DNA of 64,000 nucleotides from positions 5,205,001-5,269,000 of the forward strand of contig JACGCM010001659.1 of the NCBI GenBank assembly GCA_014058105.1, given 5' to 3'. Positions 46,901 through 58,700 of this stretch are shown here, piece after piece. The first letter of the stretch is position 1, and every line of letters begins with the position of its first letter. The DNA comes from Kingdonia uniflora (taxonomy: Eukaryota; Streptophyta; Magnoliopsida; Ranunculales; Circaeasteraceae). The notes below the pieces were generated by a model that was not told where the DNA came from, searched no databases, and saw nothing but the letters and a program-made list of their open reading frames with translations. The position numbers and the translations under genes are program-made.

Positions 46901-48399
46901 TAATCATGATTCAAAAGATCACAATGTACGGGATTTATATTGCAATGTATATAGTAGAATTGAAGTCAAGATACAACATACATCTGATAATGAAGTGTCA
47001 CAACATATAATATTGTTCCTACATTGCAAGTTTTTTTATGAAAAAAAAAATGTTTTGGTGACTTTTAAAAAATATATTGGCTGATATATCGATTTGGTAA
47101 TTTGATAAAAGGTCAACTGTTAATGAATCAATGTATTAGTCGTATTACTTTACATTTCTTGAAATATAGTTAATGGGAAACTACTCTAATTTTTTTTATT
47201 TCCATCAGGCAAAGCTCAAAAGATTTGCAAGTTGAAAGTAAATTAGACCTCACTGACACCATCAAGGATGGAGCTCGCCTTGTGCTAGTTGACGAAGGGA
47301 TTCGAAGACAGCTCCTTCTAGCTTTGACAGAAGACTCCAAACTTCACATTCAAGAGGTTTGTAGATCTCATGCCAAAATATTCCTTATAACTATAAAAAA
47401 GTTAGTTTGCTAAGATTACTAAATATACTATTTTTTTCTCTTTCTAGCTTGTGGATGTCTATAGACTGGTTGAAGACGAATTTGATGTACCCTCAGTAGC
47501 ATTGAAGTTTGCACGAGGTAAATTTCGCTAACTCGCCCATATATATATATAGGTATACAAGTTTTATGCACGACTCTGGGAATAATGGAGAGAATTAGTA
47601 CTTTTGGCCAAAGAGTATTTGCTCTACTGGTTGGATAAGCAGTTGGATAAGCAGTCCAGGATTGAAATCCCATCTCATTCAACTATAAATGCTAACGATT
47701 TTGGTAAGAATGAGCTCCTCCATATATTACTACGAAGGACATTCTGACGGGAAACCAGACCAACATCGCACTTCAGAATTGGAGGATTCGAAATATTTGT
47801 AGCTATCCACGAGTCAACATGACAGGGCAATCCTCACTAAATATCAGCTTTTAGCCTGTCTTTAGAGTGAACCTTATTTAAGGAAACAATATGCATGTGG
47901 TGCTCATAATTGTTCTTAATTTAGGTTTTAATTTAATTCACTCAGTTAAGGAAAATAAATCAATTAAGTTAAAAAGCAAACAACCCCTAAATTCGCTGAC
48001 ACTCTTAGGGCTTGTGTCGGTCTTTTTTGGGTCTCTCTTAAATGCTGTGGTATTTAGAACACCATGGTCTCACAAATACAATGACCACCTCACAAACTAT
48101 CTGCACAATCTCTCTTTCAACCTGTCAAAGATGCAATGCAAGATAATGCTGAAAATGGCCGATTTGCAATATTTGGTGGGATTAAAAGAGTCGGATTGTT
48201 TTTTGTTTTTTTAGTGATCCTTATATTGATTGATCCTCTCATGCACACCGCACACATATATGCACACAAAATTAATTATAAAACTAAACAAAATTATCGT
48301 GTTATACTAAATTTCTTTATGTTGGGAGTTACAGAGATACCATCTGTTGCACGGGACCTTATTCTCTCATGGAGTGATTCTGTTCTGGCTGATCGTTGA
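38788..48399 (+). CDS. ABC1K1: ABC1K1 / PGR6 plastid atypical kinase (14 exons)
   Basis: Exons: 38788-39096, 39629-39835, 39933-40022, 40147-40293, 41090-41254, 41788-41928, 42224-42403, 43246-43441, 44511-44638, 45180-45251, 46741-46853, 47209-47356, 47448-47517, 48335-48399. All joins are GT-AG and in phase, giving 676 aa, close to Arabidopsis ABC1K1 (At4g31390). The Ser/Arg-rich first 60 residues look like a chloroplast transit peptide. The UbiB/ABC1 signatures are complete: IKAGQ (168-172, KxGQ), AAAS (229-232), VAIK Lys251, EELDYT, HGDPHPGN (384-391, catalytic Asp386 and Asn391) and DFG (404-406). The family member works in plastoglobules, regulating tocopherol/plastoquinone metabolism and high-light acclimation. 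The gene looks intact. Confidence 0.95.
40423..40449. repeat. TGATA microsatellite in ABC1K1 intron 4
   Basis: About five tandem copies of ATATG/TGATA. Confidence 0.85.
43911..43956. repeat. Compound (TC)n(TA)n microsatellite in ABC1K1 intron 8
   Basis: TC repeats at 43911-43935 pass directly into TA repeats to 43956. It is likely polymorphic. Confidence 0.95.
45341..45790. repeat. Purine-rich degenerate repeat in ABC1K1 intron 10
   Basis: About 450 bp made almost only of A and G, with irregular GAGAGAATCTAGAGA-like words. It has no coding sense on either strand that I can support. Confidence 0.8.
46250..46380. repeat. Four 32-33-bp tandem repeats in ABC1K1 intron 10
   Basis: Units begin at 46250, 46282, 46315 and 46347 (consensus ACTCCCCTCACTAACTAATA then CAAATGCTATA). 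The last unit is the most diverged. Confidence 0.88.
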
Positions 48400-49774
48400 T
48401 TGAAGCTTCAGTTTTGCTTAAACCCGCAAAGCTTCATTTATTCAGCTGGAACGACTAATTCTGTCTGCGTTATACGTATACACATTTTCTCTTCTCCAAA
48501 TTTTGAGTAATCTCTTATTACCATGTTGCTGTCAAGGTGTGGATAACCTAAATAGATGTGGTGAATCACCCCTACTCACAATACAATGTATATATAGAAG
48601 TTGTTTATAAAAGAAAGGGGGAAAAAGAAGAAAAAATCGATTAGATCTTTTTGTGTATAGGAAGAGTACAAGAGTTACCAGTTGGACGTATTCGACCATG
48701 TAATTTTGGAGGAAATTTGGACATACTGTTGTATGTTTTGTTACCGTTGGCATTTCATTGTACCATTTGTATTGACAAAACTGCATTTTCTATTTTCCTT
48801 TTCATTCTTTCTAATCTACGAAGTCCATCATTTTGAGATGATAGTTGAAGCTCACTGGTAATCTGATGATGTGGTCCGAGGAAGTTGGTGAAATAGAGGA
48901 CACGATGAAGATGTTTCATGCAGCAGTTTTGAATTAGTGTCTTTCTCATAGCAAATAGAGAAGCAAAAACAATGTCACTCTTAAAATGTTTGTATTTGTC
49001 CTTCTCAAACCAATCACAAATCATTTTCCTCTCTTTTGAGAGAATTGTGAAGCTTCTCTGTTTCCTGGTCGAATATACTTTGGGTCTGTTCGAACAAAAC
49101 AAAGTCTATTCGAACAGACCACCCCGAATACTTTTTATTCGAATAAAAAGTGGTTTTTGTTTGAATATAAATAGTCTGTTCGAATAGACTTCGAAAAAAA
49201 CTATATTTTGAGATTTGTTTGGAACCTTGACTTGCCTCGAGGGATTGTAAATAGTTCCCCTAGTATATAACTCTATTCGAACAAACTCTATTTTGAGATT
49301 TGTTTGGAACCCTTGACTTGCATCGAGATTTGAGCGATTGTAAATAGTTCTCATACCGGGGAGTTATGTTCTTTTAGAGCTAATCCTTTGGTGAGATCTA
49401 TTTGAGAGTAAATCTTTGAGATTACTTCTATTTGCTTGAGTGATTGTAACTTTAGGATCTTGAATAAACTCTCTTGTACGATGGACGTAGACAATTTGCC
49501 GAATGTATTTCTTTTTGCCGAATGTATTTATTTGATTGTTATTTGTTTGTGGCTAACCAAATCGAGTTGGAGTATAGCTTCCGGGATTGCGACTTAACAA
49601 GAAATTGTAACAAGCACCGCCACCTGATAGTCGTCATAACTAGCAATGTCCATGGTTCATACAAGAACACGACATTTGCATGCTGAACCCTTGGACGAAA
49701 TGCGCCATATCATCTGCCAAGCTAGATCTTACACTTTGAAGACTAGCACATTTCCAGAGAGAGAGAGCGTGAGA
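48400..49774. other. Intergenic: ABC1K1 3' end to homoserine dehydrogenase promoter
   Basis: The 3' UTR of ABC1K1 should occupy the first few hundred bases. At 49080-49290 the word TTCGAA recurs with flanks (TCTGTTCGAA, TATTCGAACA). A 60-65-bp segment containing TTTTGAGATTTGTTTGGAAC is present twice (49204-49260 and 49290-49352), one copy with a small insertion. No exon is recognised. Confidence 0.55.
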
Positions 49775-52700
49775 ATGAAGAGCATTCCAGTAGTCTTGCT
49801 TGGCTGTGGAGGAGTCGGTACACAGCTTCTCCAACACATTGTCTCGTGCAGGTCTCTCCACGCCAAACAGGTCCTTAACTTAATCTATTCTGATTTCAAC
49901 GATTTCTAAACAATTCAAACTCTAATTGTTGTTTCTCACTAAAACAAAAAAGCAGGGATTGGTGTTGAGAGTTGTTGGAGTGTGTGATAGCAAATCACTA
50001 ATACTCGTTTCCGATGTGTTTACAAAGGATTTGGATGATTCTTTGTTGTTGGAGATTTGCAGACTCAAGAACTCTTCGTCGTCTCTCGCTACTCTTACCT
50101 CATTTGGTCAATATTATTACTATATCTTATTACTTATAATTGCAACTATATGTTTAATTTCGCGTTATATTAATGTGGTGATGCTAACAACTTAAAATGG
50201 GATAATGTTCAAAAGCAAAACAAGTGTAGAGAGCAACTGAAATAATGTTCCCAAAATACGTGTATTGTTTCAACTCATGGTGCTTATTTTTTATGAATTT
50301 AGGTGAATGCAAAGTATTTACTAATTTGGAGTTAAAGAGAAAAGTTTTGGATATCGCGGCCTTACTGGGAAAATCAATTGGTACGTAGAATTTTTGAACT
50401 CAGGTCTTGCTCTACTTAGAATTATAGTGTGCGTTAACATATTGGGTTTTATGCCATAGTCAAGCTTTGGGTGTTGTTGATGGAAACCAAAAATTTATTC
50501 GGATCTCTCTTCTACCATCTATTCTATTTCACATTACTTTCTTTCTATAGGTTTGACATTTGTTGATTGCACTGCTAGTTCTGAAACCGTTGGGGTCCTA
50601 TGTCGAGTTGTTGAGTTGGGTTGTTGCGTTGTGCTGGCAAATAAAAAACCACTTACATCTGACATGGTAAATAGCTTTTGTTATAATAAATGGATCATCA
50701 ATCAAGGGTTTCTCTTTTTCAATCCAGTAGTCCTCTTTATCCGTCCTCCAAATTTCTCTTATTTTCTATATCTGCGGCTTAAGTAATAGTTCATGATCGT
50801 TTGGCATGCAGGATGACTATGAGAAGTTGGTCTTGCACCCACGTCACATTCGACATGAATCAACTGTAAGTAGTACTCTCTTTACGCATCTGCAAACGCT
50901 TCTGAGTAAAAGCTCATGAAATGGGAAGATATGATAAGCCTATTTGTTACTATTGCTATATATTTCTCTGCATCAGTTATTTTTGTTGATTTGTAATATT
51001 GATATAATGTTTTTTTTTTTTTTTGCAAACTTAATCATTTTATTGAAATCAAGGGAACAGACAAAGAGAACCACAACGAAAGGGAAAACAAATAGGTCAA
51101 AGCAAAAAACAGAGTTAGGACAAGACACCAAATAAATCAGCCCAGTTTAGTTCCTTTCAACGGGTCATTACTGATTTGAGGATTATGTATGCCTCTTAAA
51201 TCCGAGCCCACTGTACTCCACTAAAAGGTGAATCCTTAGACTGAGATCATGACGTCTAAAGTAGATCTTCCTATTCTTTAGACTTCCTCTTGACCTGCTA
51301 GCTAACTAACACTTAGTTATGTTTTAATGAATAATTTATTTTGTCCTGCTTCTGATTATTAATTGGAGATGAATACCAAGGATAAAATCCTTGCACATAA
51401 ATGCATGCTCTGGCTCTTTGTATCAAGTTGGGTCTCATTCAGTTGAAAAACTGATTCATGGGTGATAACACCCCCTTTTTTTAGGAAGGAAGCTGGGATT
51501 GGGCAGGACCGTTTTTTCATTCATGTACAAATATTTGCAAGAGGGAAATTTCCCTAGTGAATTAGTTGTACAAACACTAGCTAACTCAGAAGAAAAATTA
51601 CAAATGAAGCAAATAGAAATCTTTGTACAGTGTAATAATAAAAGTCTAGCCACCATATTTGAGGATTAATGCGCTTGATCGAATGAGATCTTTTCAACTT
51701 GTCTTCTTATCTATCATTCTGTAGATCTTCATTATTCTCCAACTAGAAGTCCAGTCAGCAGATAATTCTGGTATTACAAATCCAGATTTTATGAAGATTG
51801 CTAAATCCTTTCATCCCATTTTTATTGCATATTCTAAACCCTCTAGTATTGCCAAGAAGAGAAGATTATTTTCATCATAAACCCCTTGCTTCTCTTTTTA
51901 TAAGCCATTATGGAATGCCATTAGATAGCCTAAATATTCCTCTAAATGAGCACATACTTTTGATGCAAGCAGTATCCAGTGTAATTGTATATTCGTTGAG
52001 CCCTTCCACAACTCTTTAACAGTTTGTCTAGGCTGCTTTAATTTTTGATTCAGATCCCAGTTTAGAAGTAGTTACTTGTTTACTTTTGTTCCCCAGAAAT
52101 TGAAGCTAGAATTCTGAATTTTCTGCGCCACTGCAAGTTTGATCTTTGTAACCTCTGCTTCTTTTGAAGTATTCTACTTCTTGAAGTGTCTAAGATTCCT
52201 TTCTTCCCATATGAGGTAAATTGATGCATTAAAATCAGTTTTCAAAATCACTTTCAATGCAGAATCAAGGTTAGCTTTCTGGACAAATATGAGCTCTTCC
52301 TCCCCTCTACCAGTTGTTCTCGCAATGCCCACACTGCTGAGAATGCTTGACCAAATATAATTAGAAAAGCTGCAATCAAAGTATAAATGAGACTTGTTTT
52401 CTTCTTTAGCATCACAGAGAGAGCAGTAAGATTATTGTATTATTTCAATTTGAACAAGGAAGTCCCTTGTTTTCATTCTGCTTCTAATTTAACCAAGCAC
52501 GGAAAGTGTGCATTGGCATAGATGTCTTGCTCTACGTTGCTTTGAATCAAGGAACATTAGGCTTAGCACCTCTCAATTGATCCCAAGCAGATTTAGTATT
52601 GAATTTACCATCTTTACTTGGAATCCAAATGATCAAATCTTCATACTCACCTGAAGGTTTGTCCATAGTTTGCACCTCATTCCAAAATGGGCTTAGCTCA

Positions 52701-55700
52701 TTTAATCTTCTTCTTCCTGGAGAAATTGGCCATCTATCTCTGTCAGCAAAGCTTGAAACTTTTCATCATTTCTAATACCTGAGAGCATTATGTTTGAGCT
52801 ATTGAATTTCAGAGGGGGAGCATTGTTTCTCACCCAAGGATCATGCCAGAAGGAGATTTTTGCACCATTGCCAACAATGTATTTACAGTTTTCTTGCATG
52901 AAATTTCTTCTCTTTATCATTAATCTCATCCCCCATAAGCGGCCCTCAGGTACTTTTATAGTCCAAAAGCTACAGTTTGTACGATACTTCTCTCTAATCC
53001 ACAGGGTCCAAAGATTTCTTCTACTCACAATTAAGTTCCACACAGATCTGGATATAATAACATTAGCAAAATCTTTCAGTCTTCTTATTCCCAAACCTCC
53101 TTTCCCTTTTGGTCAAATGGATGTTTGTTCATGCTACGTTGGAAATAACTTTGGCATTAACATTCCCAGACCATAGGAAATCTTCAAAAATTCTCTCAAT
53201 TTTAGTAATAACAACTTTAGGAAGTCCAAAACAATCTATCCAATACACTGTTAAGGATTGAAGAATAATTCTTAGCTGTTCAACTCTCCCCCCAAAAGGT
53301 AAAAAGTCGTGTTTCCAGTTTAATATCCTTTTTTGTAGTTTATCTACCAAGGGGGAGCAATCCAGTTTGGAAAGTCTTAAACAAGTAAGTGGCTATCATA
53401 AATACTTCACTGTCAACTTATCTTCCTGGAATTGAAAACTCCTGCATATAGATTCCCTCACATCCCAGCTGTAGACCAGTGAAATATAGGGAACTCTTTG
53501 CAGGATTAATTCTATGCCCAGAAAGTCTAGCAAAACTTGTAAAATATCTCCAGTTTTAGAAGCAGCTTGGGCATTGGCTTTCGAACATATTGGAGATCAT
53601 GTGCAAATAGCAGATGGGATATTTGCAATGTTTTACAACTTGGAAAAACTTGTAATTTTCGTGCACCAACTGCTTTGTTGAGAATATTTAAAATGGTTGA
53701 ATAGCTATAGTAAAGAGGTGTGTAGCCAAAGAATCACCTTGTCTTACACCTCTACTACTAGCAAAGAATCCCATGATCTCTCCATTGACATCAATTTTAA
53801 ACTTTGGATTAGTGACACATGGCATTATCCAATCCACAAATTTTGTAGGAAACCCCATTTTCATCATCACAACAAAAAGATAGTCCCATCTTACATAAGC
53901 GAAATCTTTATGAATATCAACCTTGAGAAGCATTATGTGAACCCCATTTTTTTTTTCTAAATCCCCTAGTTAACTCATGGGCTAACAATACGTTGTTTTG
54001 TATAAACCTTCCCTTTATGAAGGCTGATTGGTAATGAATTTGTATAATACATTACACAGAAATCAGTAAAATTTGAAAATTGTGGACGTTTGGCAGCAAC
54101 TTTAGAACTGTAATGTTTATCTCATGAAGAAGCATTGACTGTCTAAAAAAACTTTGAATTACTTTAATAAGATCCTTCCCCACAATGCTCCAATATGTCT
54201 TATAAAACAACACATTAAAACTATCCACCCGAGGAGTTTTGTCCTCTTTCTCAGCAAAAACCATATTTCTTATTTCCTCTGCAATAAAATTTTTAGTTAA
54301 TTCTTTAGCCTGCTCAAGGGAATTTAGCTTTGAAATAGTGAATTCCTCCATATTATCATTGTTGTTTTCCTTAAGAAGATTTAAATAAAACCTTAGTGCT
54401 ATTATCCCATCTTGACAATGTATTGGTTTATATGGTTAGTGCCCCACTTTGCTTACCACAAATACTTTCTTATCGTCTTAGAAGTAAAATAAAATTGAAC
54501 TGTGAAACACAAATTAGATGATGGAACAAGTTTGCCCATTGATGGGAGGTATGACGGATTGCATTTTGTCCCTCATTATCATCCAGTTTTAGCCCCGTTA
54601 TCGTCCTAATCTCTTCCAATCCATCTATTTCGTCCAATTTGAACCTATACTTCCAAATGACTGTATATGTACCAGCAACATATGTATACATGTACTTATG
54701 TAGTACATCAGGTGAGGTACAGCCTGACACGACTGTGTATGCAAGAAATGGGAGGTGCGACTGATTAGATTTTCTTGGCCCCCATACCACCACCATTACC
54801 ACAATATCCTTCTGCTCAACATTCTTCTATCCTATCTTCAACTAAGCTGATTTCTTTTCTGAATGTTGTGCGAATATGATGTCTAAGATTTTTCCTATTA
54901 TCCTGGCTATCATTCTTTTCATGAGGCCTTAAGCGTTTCTGATAGGAACTAGTAGGCGGAAGCAAGCTACTATGGAAATTCCTAGCAATTGAAACACTAT
55001 AAAATTAATAAATCCGTTTATTAACTTGAAGAACCCTAAAACAAGCTATCAATACTAACTCCAACAAAAACCTCTGAGAAAATGTGCAAAACCCTATTAT
55101 TTATAGCTTACTAATAACCCTAGTACTAATCTCGAGAAAGAGAGACACCTAGACATATGGATAGACAACCATGACCTATCAACTCTCCCCGAGTTTGGAA
55201 AATTCGACCTCGAATTTTATGGATCGGGATATCTGGACATGAGAGCCAAAACCTTAGTTTTTATTTCCTCTTTGTCCCACAAACTCTGAACTGCCGTTGT
55301 CACTTGTTCTCGAATGTTCTCGGTGATTAGTGTCACATGTTTCTTCAATTAGGGACAATCCCTCTTCATATGCCTTGATTTGCCGCACCCGAAGCTTGAA
55401 ACTGTACTAGTCTAATTTGGGACACGATCGGGAAATACCGATGTTGATGATGCTTGAACAGTAGAGGTTGAAGTCGTACTTGAGTAGGTAGTTAGCATGT
55501 ATAACTCTTCTAACTTCAAAGCATACTTTATTGCATCTGCCATCATAAAAAGGTCTTTGAATGCTAGATCCTTCTGAATAATGCTTTCTTGGCCGTTTAC
55601 ATACCATCCCACCTTTTGTTCCTCAGTTATACGCAAATTAACTCGAGCGCTCAATAAGAACTCATCTTTATACTCGGTCACATTAGACTTACCTTGGCGC

Positions 55701-58700
55701 ATATTTTGTAGTCATAAAAATATCACGATCATAGCCAATTGGGATAAACTGTTTTACAAAATCTCGACGCATCTGTCCCCATTTAGTTATTGACGGATAC
55801 CCTGCTGAATACCACTAGTTTGCACACTATTCCACCAAGTAAGTGCGTAACCCAAGAGCTTTGTTTTGATGAGCATTACTCGATTGGGATCCCCATACTT
55901 TTTATAAGAAAATTTTGTGTCAACTCGGGTGATCCAATCCATAAAGGCATCCGGGTCAAGTTTCCCGTCAAACTCAGTGATATTAAGCTTAACATCGCGT
56001 TGAAGAGAAGTAAGAATGTGAGCAAAAGCAGAAAGATCGTTACCTTCCAATGATTGTTGTTGATAGCGAAGAGGCGGGGGTACCTAATTAGGATTGCTTC
56101 CATAGGTGTGGCCATTGTTCCAACCCCTTTCTCAATCAGCCCTGTGATTAATGCCCCCCCCCAAAAAAAAATAAAAAAAAAATTTGTTCGTGCGACTCAT
56201 TTTCACGACCTTGTCCATGTTCAGTAGTTAGAAGAGGACGACGTGGTGGTGGTACATAACGAGTATCCTCATGGAAAGGATTAAAAAAACAAGTCCTCAG
56301 CTAATGGTTCGAAAAACTCTTTGTCTTCATCATAAACCGGTTCTTTTGATTGTTGCTCATCGATTACCTCTGGATTTTCTGCACTCGTTGATACTTCTCC
56401 GGTTGTGTTTGACGCCTTATTTTGGGCAACAATAAAAGCCTGAAACATCTCTTGCATCTTGGACATCCCATCTTTCAGCTTATCAATCGCCCCTCAATAC
56501 GATCAACACGTGTGTCAAGACTAGGTGGTCTTACCCACCATAGGAGAGAAAAATCAGCAAGTATTTTTCTTTCTTTCTTTTGTTTGTTTTGTTATTGGTC
56601 GTTCCTCACAGTTGCAACATATACTTTAGAATATGAAGTGAAGAGAAAAGCAACTCTGGAGCAAATCCACTTAAGCTAACAAACTCACAAAATCCACTTA
56701 ATCAACTACGGGAGAGAACACTTAAACACAAGAACCAAGCTGCTTAAGTAACCAACAACTCTTGAAGAGAACCTACTAAAGAACAACAAATTAACAAATT
56801 GGTAGAGATGTATAGAATCAAAATTCCTTTTCTGATATGAAACACACAAACATATAGGATCAGAGAGCTTCTTCTTCCTTCAAAAGAACTTCAGAGAACT
56901 GTTTCTAAGAGAGTGAAACAAAAATCCAATCGAACATCAACCCAACGAATTAGCAATCGAATAACAAGAAATCTTACAGTATGAACGAAGATGCCTATAA
57001 CTTAAACTCCAATGACTTTTGATGGGAAATTTAAAGTTCACAACCCCTAAATTTTCCAATCACAAATTAAGAGAAAATCGCCCTAAAAAACACCGAGAAA
57101 AGCTCAAGAAGTTACGCGCTCTGATTCCAAATTTGATAGGCTCTAGTAGGCGGAAGCAAGTTATTACGAAAATTCCTAGCAATTAGAACACTATAAAATT
57201 AATATATCCGTTTATTAACTTGAAGAACCTTAAAACAAGCTATCAATACTAGCTCCAACAAAAACAACCTCTGAGAAAAGGTGCAAAACCCTATTATTTA
57301 TAGCCTACTAATAACCCTAGTACTAATCTCGAGAAAGAGGGACACTTAGACATGTGGATAGACAACCATGACCTATCAGCTTCATTTTAAAGAATGTTAA
57401 ATAATACATAAAGCACTATATTTCCAGCAAGATTTTGTAGATTCAATTTATAGCTGATATCATATGCTATGTATGTTTATCTTGGTAGGTTGGTGCCGGT
57501 CTTCCTGTGATAACCTCTATAAATCGCTTACTTGCATCTGGAGATACCATTGCTCGTATCATAGGGAGTTTGAGTGGTACCAAATCATTCAAGAAAATTG
57601 TGCAGTAATATTTCGGCTAGATTTGTGATCGCGTGTGTTGTATTCAAGCGATCATCTATATTGCTTTCTATGATCGTTTTTTAAGCCTATTTCTCTTCTT
57701 TCTTTGTTTTTATGAAATATCTATGCATATTTTTTGTAGGAACTCTAGGATATGTGATGAGTGAAGTAGAGGACGGGAAGCCATTCAGCGAAGTAGTTAA
57801 AGCAGCAAAAGGACTTGGATACACTGAACCAGGTACTAGAATTAGTTTGCAGTAGATCCGTCACGTACTCAGCTATAAAATTGAAGTTGTACTAGTTAAC
57901 TTTCATCTCTAGGTGTAGTTTTTTTTCCTCTGCTAGCTAATGAGTAATGGCATGAACGTATGAGTATGCATGCTAGTACTTGATAAAGATTTGGACTATT
58001 AATTCAATACCCAAATGCTTATATGGTCATAGTTACTAGTTAACAATTTTGTAATAAGTAGTTGATTGTTTTTGGTCTTTTTTAGACCTTTCAACCTAAG
58101 GATACATGATTCTAGATAGCTGAAGGTTATTGTTATTTACTCTGCTAGAGAATACCATACTCTCGTCTACATAGAGCTATTACCCTATCTTTGAAGGACT
58201 CGTAATGTTTCGGGTTATTTTGGTGTTTACTTCGTCTTCCTATTTTATGAGTTCTACTTTATTTTCATTAAAATAATGTGTTTACATACTTGCATTATTT
58301 GTTAAGCTATAAAAGTGCAGCATCTGAATGTGTAACAATTAACTACGAGAAGTAAGCGGAAGTTTGTTTTACATTTTGAAGTAAAAATTCTCTTTTATTT
58401 TTTAGATTAAGCAAATAAAAGAGAACTTTTTTGTTATCTCTAAAAGAAATCTGTCAGAGAAGACAAAAGAAGACACTAAGGAGAAGCGTTGCTCTCAAAC
58501 AATTCACAAATCAAACTGAATTCGATCTCATGGTTTTCTAGATTTATTAATGTATTTGTGTGTCTACAAATGCACACACAAAATCACAGATGTAGTGATT
58601 TTGTTCTTCTATAGAAGTTTTACTAGTTTGATACTCATTACTGTTTTTTTAATGTTCACAGACCCGCGAGATGACCTCAGTGGAATGGATGTCGCGAGAA

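Noticed and set aside
51456..51656. 66-codon minus-strand frame near the LINE 3' end
   Set aside because: It lies in the probable LINE 3' untranslated part and shows no domain.
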